From CAZRGV01 sp964599655 (GTDB lineage: Bacteria > Planctomycetota > Planctomycetia > Isosphaerales > Isosphaeraceae): DNA of 16,477 bases. The stretch covers positions 1 to 16,477 of the forward strand of contig CAZRGV010000131.1 in NCBI GenBank assembly GCA_964599655.1. Direction: 5' to 3'. The position numbers and the translations under genes were made by a program. Below are positions 1 through 8,217 of the stretch, in pieces; positions within the stretch are counted from its first letter, which is position 1; each line of letters starts with the position of its first letter. The notes under the pieces are model-generated. The model was not told the DNA's origin. It saw nothing but the letters and a program-made list of their open reading frames with translations, and did not search any database.

Positions 1-1251
1 GACGATCGAGGAGGGGCCGGATCGCGGTGCTGGCTCCTCCTCGTGGACTCGATAACCATAACGTTGGATGACATGTTTCCATCGCCGATTGATCTCGGCT
101 CGTTGCGACTCGGTCAGCGTGTAGCGGTTGGTCTGGTAGTCGGATTGACTGGCGAGGAACGATTCGAGCCGCGGGCGAACCGCGTCGAATCCGCCCAGCG
201 CGAGTCGCTCGTAGAGGGCTCGCATCTGACCGATCGGATCGTGAACGAGATCTTCATATCGAAGCTCGTGAAACCGTGATGGGTCGATGAGGCTTCGCCC
301 CTCGTCGATGGCGTCGTAGAGCCGGACGAAGTTCGAGAAGACGTATTCCTCCAGGCCCTCGAACCGTGGTTCCTGGAGTCCATGCGTGCGGTAGAGCGAC
401 TTCCAGAGGTGGACGGTCGACGGGAAGACGACGTACGGGTCTCGAACGATGTGGACGAACCGGGCGTTGGGGAACAGTTCGAGAAGGGTTTTGATCCGGC
501 AGGAGTGGGTGGGCGACTTGAGGACAAGCCGCGTGTCGGGCCGCTTGAAGGTCACCCGGCGGAGGAAACCGACGAAATCGCGTTTCCAGGACCGGAGGGC
601 CCGAGGCGAGAGGCCCTTGAGGTCGAGGTATTCCGGGTCGTGCGGGGGGTGGTTGGGAAAGGCGATCGTCAGGTAGGGGGATCGCTGGCCCATCATGCAG
701 AGCGCGAATTCGTCTTCCTGTGGCCGGTTCCAACCGGCCGCCATGTTGTCCATCGGCCGTTTCGAGGGCATCAGGAGTCGCGGCCAGCGCTGGAAGAATC
801 GCTCGGTGAGTAGGAAGTGGTTTGGTTCGAGGCATTCATAGGTGTTCGGAAACCCGTGCCGATCGTCGAGGCAAAGCAGCTCGTGCAAGAGGGTCGTGCC
901 GGTCCGCCAGTGACCGATGATGAAGATGGGGTCGTCGGGGAATGTCGTCCGTGCGATTCTTCGACCATACCAGGCGCGCTCCACGTAGCGAAGCAGCGTG
1001 TGCAGGCTGCTGACGAACGTGATGACCACGGCCATGTACGAGTGCGTCCAGCTCAGAGCGGCCCGGTTGCGGATCAGCAGACGGACCCAGGCGAAGAAGT
1101 CGAGTCCCTGCCAGATGCGAGGGGCCCACTCGCTCGGCTTCGGACCGGGCGGTTTCGCTGGCGGTTCCAAGGGACGAGCCTCCGAGTGCGCGCGTCCCGC
1201 CGTCGATTCGGCCGCGTCAGGTTCCGCCAAGGCAACCCGAACACTCTCCAC
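1..1251 (-). CDS. sulfotransferase family protein, C-terminus cut by window edge
   Basis: The frame is open from about 1359 to position 1 with no stop, so the C-terminus lies outside the window; 417 codons are visible. The family transfers a sulfuryl group from PAPS to a hydroxyl or amine. The PAPS 5'-phosphosulfate loop is GHWRTGTTLLHELL from about residue 113. The 3'-phosphate-binding motif FVHIVRDP lies around residue 270 and is followed by PSTVHLW. A hydrophobic stretch at about residues 72-90 precedes the loop, as is common in planctomycete members, and may be a membrane anchor. There is no ATG before residue 73. I chose GTG at 1251 because a GAGG-containing purine stretch sits just upstream. 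The family assignment is firm; the substrate cannot be told. The protein is probably only a few residues short of complete, since family members are usually about 380-430 aa. Confidence 0.88.
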   Translation of the reverse strand, partial: MESVRVALAEPDAAESTAGRAHSEARPLEPPAKPPGPKPSEWAPRIWQGLDFFAWVRLLIRNRAALSWTHSYMAVVITFVSSLHTLLRYVERAWYGRRIARTTFPDDPIFIIGHWRTGTTLLHELLCLDDRHGFPNTYECLEPNHFLLTERFFQRWPRLLMPSKRPMDNMAAGWNRPQEDEFALCMMGQRSPYLTIAFPNHPPHDPEYLDLKGLSPRALRSWKRDFVGFLRRVTFKRPDTRLVLKSPTHSCRIKTLLELFPNARFVHIVRDPYVVFPSTVHLWKSLYRTHGLQEPRFEGLEEYVFSNFVRLYDAIDEGRSLIDPSRFHELRYEDLVHDPIGQMRALYERLALGGFDAVRPRLESFLASQSDYQTNRYTLTESQRAEINRRWKHVIQRYGYRVHEEEPAPRSGPSSIV

Positions 1252-1551
1252 GAAAGCCCCCCTCGTGAGCGCGGGCGTTCCCGTCGGTCGTGTCCTTCGG
1301 ATTCGCCGATCGGACGGACCCGCCCGCCCGCAACGAGTCGAAATCTCGACTCGAAACTCTCAGTTTCCCCAGTTTTACCATTGTTCCCGATGGGCGGTTG
1401 AGGAGCAAGTCGAGTGCCGGACGATCCGGGTTCGGACACAACAATCCGGTCGGTTGTGCCGGTTTGGTACCTGCCGAGGAGTCGATTCGATAGGATGGAC
1501 GGCCCCGAAGGAGCAAGCCCCAGCCGCCCGAGACGAGTGGAGTGCCTCACG
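1252..1551. other. divergent intergenic region
   Basis: These 300 bp separate the divergent sulfotransferase and yjbQ genes and should hold promoters for both. I see no convincing gene here. The notable contents are a pair of abutting perfect hairpins (1334-1367), an AT-richer patch at 1362-1390, and a TAGGATGG box at 1491-1498 that resembles one upstream of the next plus-strand gene. Frames in this stretch are open only because the DNA is GC-rich. Confidence 0.6.
1334..1367. repeat. two abutting perfect inverted repeats
   Basis: CGAGTCGA (1334-1341) pairs perfectly with TCGACTCG (1346-1353) across a 4-nt loop. GAAACT (1353-1358) pairs with AGTTTC (1362-1367) across a 3-nt loop, and the two elements share base 1353. 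They lie about 83 bp upstream of the sulfotransferase start and about 185 bp upstream of yjbQ. They could be protein-binding operators or a terminator protecting one promoter from the other. CCCCAGTTTT follows the second hairpin on the plus strand, which is only a weak U-tract. The symmetry is seen; the function is inferred. Confidence 0.45.
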
Positions 1552-1974
<423 letters not shown>

Positions 1975-2034
1975 GGACGGTTTCCCGGTGGCCTGCCCGG
2001 CATCGAGAAAACCGAAGCGCGTCGGAGTCGACAC

Positions 2035-2063
2035 TTGCGATACGAATGGGATTCGCTTAGGAT
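2035..2063 (+). promoter_or_regulatory. candidate sigma70-like promoter for the 2142-2768 gene
   Basis: TTGCGA (2035-2040) and TAGGAT (2058-2063) are spaced by exactly 17 bp, each matching 4 of 6 consensus positions. Transcription would start near 2070, giving a leader of about 72 nt. The -10 region and its flank (GATTCG..TAGGATGG) resemble the sequence at 1484-1498 upstream of yjbQ. This is a consensus match only. Confidence 0.4.
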
Positions 2064-2141
2064 GGGTTGCGTCCTCTTCATGCAAGAACGTGTGGTCGTG
2101 TGCGAATGGCGTTCCGGGGTGTGGGAAAGGGGGGGGCGGCA

Positions 2142-2768
2142 ATGGAACGGCTCAAGATCGCGATGATCGTGATTGGCGGCGTGATCGGGTTCCTCGGGTT
2201 CCAGGAGTGGCAGCTTCGAACGGTCGCGAAGGATCAGGCCCAGTCCATCACGGCGTCGCAACTGGCGGCGAGGGGGCCTGGGAACAATGCCCACATCATC
2301 CTGACCGACTTCTTTCCCAGCCCGGGCGCCTGTGTCTACGAGTCCAAGCGCCAGGGTGGTCCCTGGACGAAGGTCTGGGTTCCGATCGTCGCGATGGACA
2401 GCAGCTACGTCCAGGAGCTCTTGCGGAAGTTCCCAAACGGCAACGTCAACGGTCCCGTGCCGACCCCGACCGACGTGCGGATCATCCTCAAGACCACCAA
2501 GGCCAAGGACGAGCATGAGCTGGCGAGTCTCTTCGAGCGCGAGGGGCAACTGCACGGCATGGTGATCAACAAGATCGAGTCGCTGGGGAGCGACGAGAAG
2601 CGGCTGCTCTCGGAAAGCTATCCAGGCATCGACATTTCAAGGTGCTACATCGTCGACCACGACCGATCGCCCGCCGGGACGGGCAAGGTTTTGGGCCTGT
2701 TGGGTGGTGGGGGCTTCCTCGTACTCGGTGGCGTGGCCTGGCTGGTCGCGGGTCGGAAGAAGGGGTGA
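2142..2768 (+). CDS. hypothetical protein with N- and C-terminal membrane segments
   Basis: This 208-aa protein is not recognised as a named family. Residues 5-20 form a hydrophobic N-terminal segment (signal anchor). Residues 180-203 form a Gly/Val/Leu-rich membrane segment ending in a positively charged GRKKG tail, which predicts a cytoplasmic C-terminus. The middle of about 155 residues is mixed alpha/beta and includes LAARGPGNNAHI (residues 41-52). It would face the periplasm or exterior if both segments cross the membrane. The ATG at 2142 was chosen because it begins just before the hydrophobic segment and follows a purine run (GGGGGGGG, 2129-2136). The gene ends 17 bp before the end of the convergent maf gene. 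Confidence 0.75.
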   Translation: MERLKIAMIVIGGVIGFLGFQEWQLRTVAKDQAQSITASQLAARGPGNNAHIILTDFFPSPGACVYESKRQGGPWTKVWVPIVAMDSSYVQELLRKFPNGNVNGPVPTPTDVRIILKTTKAKDEHELASLFEREGQLHGMVINKIESLGSDEKRLLSESYPGIDISRCYIVDHDRSPAGTGKVLGLLGGGGFLVLGGVAWLVAGRKKG

Positions 2769-2787
2769 GCCCTCGGGGTTGAGGCTC
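2767..2787. terminator. hairpin spanning two convergent stop codons
   Basis: GAGCC-C-TC (2767-2774) and GAGGCTC (2781-2787) can pair with a single bulged C around a 6-nt loop. The hairpin overlaps the stop of the plus-strand membrane protein gene (2766-2768) and that of the minus-strand maf gene (2788-2786). It is placed to end transcription in both directions, but neither side has a T-tract, so intrinsic termination is uncertain. Confidence 0.33.
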
Positions 2788-3373
2788 AAGGAATCGCGTA
2801 ACCAAACTTGCGCAGGATCGTCGTCAGGGCGATCAGCGGAAGGCCGGTGATCGCCGAGTGGTCGCTCGACCGGATCTCTTCAAAGAGGACGATGCCCCGT
2901 TGCTCCAGCTTGTAGGAGCCGGCGCAGTCGAGTGGGAGGTCGGCCTGGACGTAGCGTTCGATCTCGGCTCGGGAGAGCCGCCGCATCCGGAGGCGGGTGA
3001 TGTCGGTGTGCGTTTGGAGTCGGCCGCGGTGCCAGACGGCCAGGGCGGTGATCAGCTCGTGCACATGACCGGACATCATTTCCAGTTGTCGGATGGCCGA
3101 GGCAATATTTCCGGGCTTGCCGAGGACCTGGCCGCCGAGGTTGGCGAGCTGGTCGCAACCGATCAGGGTCGCCTCGGGTTCTCGATCGCGAAGGGAGAGG
3201 GCCTTGGCCTCCGCCAGGCGCTCGGCGAGGGCTCGAGGCGACAGTCCAAGCCCCTTGAAGGCGTCCTCGTCGAGGTCGGGCGCGAGGCCACGGAAGGGGA
3301 GCCCCAGGCGTTCGAGCAAGGTCCGGCGGTACGGGGACGTGCTAGCAAGGACCAGATCGAGAGGGGGCGGCAT
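2786..3373 (-). CDS. Maf-family nucleotide pyrophosphatase, YceF type
   Basis: This 195-aa protein of normal Maf length hydrolyses the alpha-beta phosphate bond of non-canonical or modified nucleoside triphosphates. The N-terminal substrate motif is ASTSPYRR (residues 10-17). The metal/catalytic region is IGCDQ (71-75, D74) followed by LGKPGN (K86). SGHVHELITALAV (101-113) is the Maf core strand, and CAGSYKLE then SSDHSAITGLPL (150-180) form the C-terminal active-site half. The CAGS(Y/F)K and IG(S/C)DQ signatures fit the YceF subgroup, described as m7GTP pyrophosphatase, better than the dTTP/UTP subgroup; I hold this as likely, not proven. The ATG at 3373 lies one base after the TGA of the upstream 155-aa gene, so translation is probably coupled. 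An ATG further upstream would overlap that gene. Confidence 0.88.
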   Translation of the reverse strand: MPPPLDLVLASTSPYRRTLLERLGLPFRGLAPDLDEDAFKGLGLSPRALAERLAEAKALSLRDREPEATLIGCDQLANLGGQVLGKPGNIASAIRQLEMMSGHVHELITALAVWHRGRLQTHTDITRLRMRRLSRAEIERYVQADLPLDCAGSYKLEQRGIVLFEEIRSSDHSAITGLPLIALTTILRKFGYAIP

Positions 3374-3374
3374 G

Positions 3375-3842
3375 TCAGTCCGACGCTCCGGCCAGAACAT
3401 GGGCGTCCGTTTCGAGGGCCATTTCGGCATCGATCAGGACGGGCAGCTCCTTGGCCTCAGAGAGACGGCTTCCGGTCGGGTCGGTCATGCCGACGGGCCA
3501 GATGTGGAAGCCGCCTTGCCACGGCGGGTCGTCCAGGTTCCAGACGCCCCAGATGCCCTTGCCCTCGTTGTAGCCTCGGTAGTTCACGTCGTGCTTGCCG
3601 ATGTAGCGCTTGGACCAGCGGCACGTTCCATCGGTCAGGTCGTAGCGTCCGACGATCAGGAACGCGCCGACGCGATCGCGCCCCTCGCCTCGAAGGACGC
3701 CGTTGCGGAAGGTCAGTGTTAGCTCCATCCAGTGCCGAATGCCGGCGGTGAGCATCGGCTGGAGGAAGAAGCCCGTCCAGGGGCCGGACGGGAAACGATC
3801 GTCCTGTTCGACGGGCGGTTCTGGGGAGGATTCGGGTTTCAT
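3375..3842 (-). CDS. conserved-looking hypothetical protein, 155 aa
   Basis: No family is recognised. The protein lacks a signal peptide or membrane segment. It is rich in aromatic residues and alternating strand-like segments: GPWTGFFLQP (20-29), WMELTLTF (38-45), VGAFLIVGRYDL (58-69), IWGVWNLDDPPWQGGFHIWP (97-116). These suggest a small beta-barrel or beta-sandwich that could bind a ligand. It is the middle gene of a tight operon: its ATG overlaps the upstream dehydrogenase/cytochrome stop by four bases (ATGA at 3842-3839), and its own stop is one base from the maf start. GC-rich third positions match the neighbours. The protein is likely real and expressed with both partners, but the function is unknown. 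Confidence 0.8.
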   Translation of the reverse strand: MKPESSPEPPVEQDDRFPSGPWTGFFLQPMLTAGIRHWMELTLTFRNGVLRGEGRDRVGAFLIVGRYDLTDGTCRWSKRYIGKHDVNYRGYNEGKGIWGVWNLDDPPWQGGFHIWPVGMTDPTGSRLSEAKELPVLIDAEMALETDAHVLAGASD

Positions 3843-6691
3843 CGTTCGTGGACTCCGGCCTTTGGGGGGTCGCCGGTCCTGGATGCGGGTTCGGCCTGGC
3901 TCGGGTCACGGAGGTAGGCGACGAGGTCGCGAAGCTCCTCGACGGTCAGCGCCTTGACGAGGTTTTCGGGCATGACCGAGTTGGGCAAGGGGGTGCGTTC
4001 CTCGACCTCCTCGAGCTTGATCGGAAAGATCCGGCCCTGGGAGTCGGCGTAGATCTGGGCTCCGCCACGTTCCCAGAGCATGACGCCGCTGGCGATCGTG
4101 CCATCGGCGCGGGCGACCTGCCAGAGGACGAACTGCGGGGCGATCTCGCGGCTGGGCTCGAGGATCGACTCGACGAGCTTGCGAGGGTCGGTGCTTCGGC
4201 CGATCGTCGAGAGGTCGGGTCCGATCTGGGCCCCTCGACCATCGACCTGGTGGCAACGGAAGCAGCCTGGCCCCTTGGGATGGAAGAAGATCCGTTCGCC
4301 CTCGGCCGGATCGCCGGTCGAGGAGAGGATGGCCTCGGCCAGCTCGGGCGTGGGTGGTTTCGGCTCGCGATCGGGGGCCTGGAGCGCGCCGAGGCCGTTT
4401 TGAGTCAGGGCCTGCCTGGTCTGCTCATCGAGGTCGATACCGCGAAGCGAACGGGCGGCCTGTCGTTGAAGCGACCTCGGCGCGGTCTTGGCGAGGTCGA
4501 TCAGGAGAGGTTGATGGTTTGCGGCCACGTCGGCCAAGCCCGCGACGGCCTCGGCTCGAACCGCTTCCGGGGCCTTCGGGTCTTTTGCGAGGGCGGCGAT
4601 TGTGGCGAGGTCGTCGGAGCCGGTGCGGTGACGGAGCACTCGGACAGCTTCGAGCCGGAGCGTGGGATCAGCGTCGTCGAGCAGCGCGCGGAGCCGGTCG
4701 ACCGTGGCCGTCGGCAGGTCGGACGCGAGCGAACGGATGGCGTGGCGACGGAGCGCAACCGGCTTCGACGCATCCAAGGCCAGGCTCGTGACATACGCCT
4801 GGTTGGGAACCTCGTTTTCGAGCGAGCCGCCGTTGCCGTCCAGGGCCTGAAGCGCGGCCAGGTAGGACCGAAAGAGAGGCTCCGAGACGACCCCCGCCGT
4901 CATTCCGGCTTCCAAGGGCTTGCGAAACCTGTCGAGCTTCGACTCGGCCACCCACTGAACGGCGGCGAGGCGAACGGTCGGGTCGGGGTCGGCCAGCAAG
5001 GCGGGCAGGGGGGTGCTGGCCTCTGGCTCGGTCCGTTCTCGAAGGACGAGCAAGGCCCCGAGTCGCTGGGCAGGTTGATCGTCCCGAGCCAGTGCGAGCA
5101 GTTCGTCGATCGAGGCCGATCGCTTCAAGCCCTCGCGGGCCGCCTGGCGAAGGAACGGGTCGTCGCTGGCCAGGGCCTTGCGGATGGCGGGCAGGCCCTT
5201 CGGATCGTCGAGTCGACGGAGTGCCTCGGCGCGGACCTCGGGCGATTTGTCGGATTCGGCCAATCGGGGCAAGTCCAGCAGTCGACCGGGAAGGCGGCGC
5301 ACGGCCAGGGCGCGGAGATCAGGAGACGGGTCGTCGATCGCCGCTCGGAGTGCCGGTTCCGAATCGGGATCGGGGCCCTCGCCGATCAGGGCCTCCAGCG
5401 CCGAGGCCCTGGCGCGTGGGTCGAGGCGGTGGGCGATCAGAGTCGCTCGAAGTGTGGCGCGGCCTGGTTCGGTCGCGGCCAGAGCCCGGGCGGCCCGATC
5501 GCGACGCGATCGGTCAGGGTCGTCGAGCGGGTTGTTCGAACGTTCAGGAGTCGGTCTGGACCTGGCCGTGCGGCTGCGGACGTGCCAGAGACGCCCTTTG
5601 CCGTGAAGCGTGTAGGATCGCTCGACCCAGTCGGTGAAGAAAAGCGAGCCGTCGGGGGCGACGGCCAGGCCGACAGGCCGGAAGTGGTGCCCGCCGACGA
5701 TCAAGGGCTCCGACTTCGCCTGGAACGAGGCCCCGGATGGCTCGAGCCGGTAGCGGTCGATCCGATGGTCGCCCCAGGTGGTCACGAGGATTTGCCCCTG
5801 ACACGACGGCAAGCCGTCGGATTCGTAAGCCACCACGGCGCAAGGGGCTTCGCCCGTGCCGGCGGTCATCGGCAACGTGCCGGGCAGCTCGCCGTTCCAG
5901 GCGGTGAAGGGGTGCAAACCGCGCCGGCCGTTGCGGAACCGGAAACCGTAGTCGCCCCCTTCGACGACGTGGAGCAACCGGCAGGGCGGCCTCGAATCCG
6001 GGTCATTATCGACGACGAAGAGCCGGCCGAAGGGATCAAACGCTTGGTGGAATGGGTTCCAGAAGCCTGTGGCGAGGCGCGTCAGGCCGGACCCGTCCGG
6101 GCGAATGCGGTAGACGTTGCCCCCTTCGCCGCCGCCTGTGAGACTCTTGCCATCCGCGGCGACGAGACGGTACGACGCCCCCAGGTTCTCGCCGAGGCCG
6201 AAAACGATCGGGCCGTTGGGTTCGATGGCGAAGCCGGAAAGGCCGTTGTGGGGGTAATTCCCCTCGGTTTCGAGCCGGGCCAGGGGGTCGCGGCCGACGA
6301 CCTTTCCCTCGTCGTCGCGGCGAAGGCGGACGATCTCGCTCCGGGTGGCGACGAGGACCGAGCCATCGCGTTCGACGGCCAGGCTCATGGTGTAGTGGGT
6401 GCCCTCGAAGAAAGTGGAGACCGTTTCGAAACGGCCGTCGCCGTCGCGGTCCTCGAAGACCCGGATGCGGTCGGCGGGGGGGCCCTGGTAGTTCTCGGGT
6501 CGGAAGTGGGAGTGGCTCTCGATGACGAGGACTCGCCCCTTGGCGTCGACGGCCAGACCGGTCGGGGTGACGAGGTCGGGCTCGGCGGCGATGAGTTCGA
6601 CCGTCAGGCCGGGGTCGAGCGAGCGAGGCGGTTCGGGAGTCGCCGCGAGCGAACCGAATCCGAGAGCCAGCCAGAGCGAGAGAATCGGCAT
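3839..6691 (-). CDS. secreted PVC-type dehydrogenase with HEAT repeats and c-type haem domain
   Basis: This 950-aa protein has three parts. A signal peptide (residues 1-17, MPILSLWLALGFGSLAA) is followed by a beta-propeller of the 'putative membrane-bound dehydrogenase' type (about 25-390), with repeated GLAVDAKGRVLVIE-like blades, EGNYPHNGLSGF and TDWVERSYT. An Arg/Leu/Ala-rich region of HEAT-like helical repeats follows (about 395-765). The C-terminal domain (about 785-935) is the Pirellula/Verrucomicrobium-type haem domain: the haem site is C810-F-R-C813-H814 and the likely sixth ligand is M907 in SVMPENL. Such proteins are abundant in planctomycetes and are thought to oxidise sugars or related compounds in the periplasm and pass electrons to a cytochrome; the substrate is unknown. 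The protein is complete and heads a three-gene operon. Confidence 0.93.
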   Translation of the reverse strand: MPILSLWLALGFGSLAATPEPPRSLDPGLTVELIAAEPDLVTPTGLAVDAKGRVLVIESHSHFRPENYQGPPADRIRVFEDRDGDGRFETVSTFFEGTHYTMSLAVERDGSVLVATRSEIVRLRRDDEGKVVGRDPLARLETEGNYPHNGLSGFAIEPNGPIVFGLGENLGASYRLVAADGKSLTGGGEGGNVYRIRPDGSGLTRLATGFWNPFHQAFDPFGRLFVVDNDPDSRPPCRLLHVVEGGDYGFRFRNGRRGLHPFTAWNGELPGTLPMTAGTGEAPCAVVAYESDGLPSCQGQILVTTWGDHRIDRYRLEPSGASFQAKSEPLIVGGHHFRPVGLAVAPDGSLFFTDWVERSYTLHGKGRLWHVRSRTARSRPTPERSNNPLDDPDRSRRDRAARALAATEPGRATLRATLIAHRLDPRARASALEALIGEGPDPDSEPALRAAIDDPSPDLRALAVRRLPGRLLDLPRLAESDKSPEVRAEALRRLDDPKGLPAIRKALASDDPFLRQAAREGLKRSASIDELLALARDDQPAQRLGALLVLRERTEPEASTPLPALLADPDPTVRLAAVQWVAESKLDRFRKPLEAGMTAGVVSEPLFRSYLAALQALDGNGGSLENEVPNQAYVTSLALDASKPVALRRHAIRSLASDLPTATVDRLRALLDDADPTLRLEAVRVLRHRTGSDDLATIAALAKDPKAPEAVRAEAVAGLADVAANHQPLLIDLAKTAPRSLQRQAARSLRGIDLDEQTRQALTQNGLGALQAPDREPKPPTPELAEAILSSTGDPAEGERIFFHPKGPGCFRCHQVDGRGAQIGPDLSTIGRSTDPRKLVESILEPSREIAPQFVLWQVARADGTIASGVMLWERGGAQIYADSQGRIFPIKLEEVEERTPLPNSVMPENLVKALTVEELRDLVAYLRDPSQAEPASRTGDPPKAGVHER

Positions 6692-6726
6692 CGGTCGATC
6701 CGAGGTTGTGAGGCGACGGAGACGCT

Positions 6727-6774
6727 CCGCCTTCCATTCGAGAGGACACGAGAAGGCGGCCTCGCTCGCGAGGC
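6727..6774 (-). promoter_or_regulatory. structured 5' leader of the dehydrogenase operon
   Basis: Two perfect stem-loops lie back to back in the predicted leader: CCGCCTTC/GAAGGCGG (6727-6734 with 6752-6759, 17-nt loop) and GCCTCG/CGAGGC (6759-6764 with 6769-6774, 4-nt CTCG loop). They share base 6759. They sit between the predicted transcription start (about 6784) and the ATG at 6691, with about 35 nt of free leader before the start codon. They may stabilise the mRNA or act as a regulatory leader. No known riboswitch class is recognised. Confidence 0.4.
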
Positions 6775-6790
6775 GCGGCCCGATCGCTCC

Positions 6791-6818
6791 AGTGTAACGG
6801 TCCGACGTCCGCTGGCAA
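6791..6818 (-). promoter_or_regulatory. sigma70-like promoter for the dehydrogenase-maf operon
   Basis: Read on the minus strand, TTGCCA (6818-6813) matches 5 of 6 of the -35 consensus and TACACT (6796-6791) matches 4 of 6 of the -10 consensus, with a 16-bp spacer. The site lies in the 189-bp gap after the ketoacyl synthase gene and predicts a start near 6784 with a leader of about 93 nt. TACACT recurs upstream of two other minus-strand units in this window. Confidence 0.5.
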
Positions 6819-6880
6819 TGCGGCAGGCGTTCCGAGATTTCCCCGATGGGATGCGATGCGGAGTTTCGGTCACGACGGGA

Positions 6881-8128
6881 TCAGCCTTCGCGTCTCGGTC
6901 CGTCGACCTGCCGGAGCACGATGGCGGCAAGATGCCCGCCGAAGCCGATCGAGAGTTTCAGGGCCGCGCGAATCGGCCTCGAACGACCCACGTGGGGCGT
7001 GCCGTCGAGGTCGCAGACAGGGTCCGGGTCGGTCAGGTTCAAGGTCGGAGGGACGAAGCCATCGCGGATCGCCAGGCAGGTCAGAACCAGCTCGGCCGCG
7101 CCAGCGGCGCCCAGGAGATGGCCGATCTGGCTCTTGTTCGCCGAGCAGGCGACGTGATCCGCACGGGCTCCAAGAGCCAGGCGAAGGGCGCGGCATTCGA
7201 GCGGGTCGTTGGCCTTCGTCGCGGTGCCGTGGACGTTGACGTGGTCGATCTCGTCGGGAGCGACGCCCGAGCGCTCCAGGGCGAGCGCGATCAGGCTGGC
7301 GAGATGGGATGGGTCGGGATCGAGGCCGGTGATGTGATGGGCATCGCCACCGATCGCGCCGCCGGCCACCTCGGCGTAGGGCAAGACGCCACGAGCCCGG
7401 GCGTGATCCTCGCGTTCCAGGACGAGCAAGGCACCGCCTTCGCCGACCAGGAAGCCCGAGCGGTCGCGGTTCCACGGGCGAACGGCCCTGGTGGGATCGT
7501 TTCCGCCGGGAACGTCGGCCAGCACTCCCATGTTGCGAAACGCGGCCAGGACGAGCGGTTCCAGCGTCGAATCCCCCGCGCCGGCCAGGGCGAGGTCGCA
7601 CGCGCCTCGGCGGATCAGGTCGGCTGCTTGAATCACGGCCACGACGCCGGTGGCGCAGGCCGCGACGGGCGCGAGGCAAGGTCCGCGGAAGCCTCGAACC
7701 GCCGCGAGCGCGTTCGAGGCGAGGCTCGGCCAGGTGCGCCACCAGGCCGCGAGATCCTGCTCGAAACCGGGTTCGCGGCGGACGAACCGCTCGTGAATTC
7801 GCGACAGAAGGTGAAGGTCTCCCTTGCCAAAACCGACGACCGTGGCCGCGCGGTCGGGGTTAATCGAAGGGTCGTCGAGCCTCGCGTCCTCGCGGACGTC
7901 GAGTGCGGTCTTGAACAGGTGCTGGAATGGTCTTTTGTCGGGATGCGGAATCGGGAAACCGGCGTAGGGCGGAGAGCCCGGCGCGACGGGCAGGTCGAGG
8001 AATCTCGCCGCGCTACGGCCCTGGCGGATGGCCCGCCAGTTCGGTTCGAGCCCGAAGCCAAACCCGGTTGCCAGTCCGAGCCCCGTGACGACGACCTTGG
8101 GTGCCTGAGTTCGGGAGGGAGGGGGCAT
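6881..8128 (-). CDS. beta-ketoacyl-ACP synthase II-like protein
   Basis: This 415-aa protein is of KAS II (FabF) length. The enzyme condenses an acyl group held on a cysteine with malonyl-ACP in fatty-acid or polyketide chain elongation. The Cys-His-His triad is intact: C158 in APVAACATGV, H300 in VNVHGTATKAND and H337 in NKSQIGHLLGAAG, with the conserved lysine K332. The N-terminal VVVTGLGLATGFG is the usual KAS start, and the C-terminal glycine-rich turn is SIGFGGHLAA. No acyl carrier protein, ketoreductase or dehydratase lies nearby, so this is a lone copy. It could serve a secondary lipid or polyketide pathway rather than bulk fatty-acid synthesis. The start is the first ATG and has no strong ribosome-binding sequence. 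A 90-bp gap with an AT-rich patch (8168-8215) separates it from the upstream Uma2 gene. Confidence 0.9.
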   Translation of the reverse strand: MPPPSRTQAPKVVVTGLGLATGFGFGLEPNWRAIRQGRSAARFLDLPVAPGSPPYAGFPIPHPDKRPFQHLFKTALDVREDARLDDPSINPDRAATVVGFGKGDLHLLSRIHERFVRREPGFEQDLAAWWRTWPSLASNALAAVRGFRGPCLAPVAACATGVVAVIQAADLIRRGACDLALAGAGDSTLEPLVLAAFRNMGVLADVPGGNDPTRAVRPWNRDRSGFLVGEGGALLVLEREDHARARGVLPYAEVAGGAIGGDAHHITGLDPDPSHLASLIALALERSGVAPDEIDHVNVHGTATKANDPLECRALRLALGARADHVACSANKSQIGHLLGAAGAAELVLTCLAIRDGFVPPTLNLTDPDPVCDLDGTPHVGRSRPIRAALKLSIGFGGHLAAIVLRQVDGPRREG

Positions 8129-8217
8129 CGTCGCTCGTCTCGGCGGAACGCATCGAGTGCACGGAAATCCGCGAATCCAAAAACGATCAAGACAAACAAT
8201 CGTACTTCGTTGGAATC

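Noticed and set aside
1414..1551. A longer N-terminus for YjbQ starting at 1414 or 1495
   Set aside because: The extension is Arg/Pro-rich with no resemblance to the family, and homologues begin near the ATG at 1552.
8168..8195. A possible terminator after Uma2 (ACGAT/ATCGT stem followed by five T on the minus strand)
   Set aside because: The stem is only five pairs and AT-rich with an 11-nt loop, too weak to call. The T-rich patch could equally belong to the ketoacyl synthase promoter.
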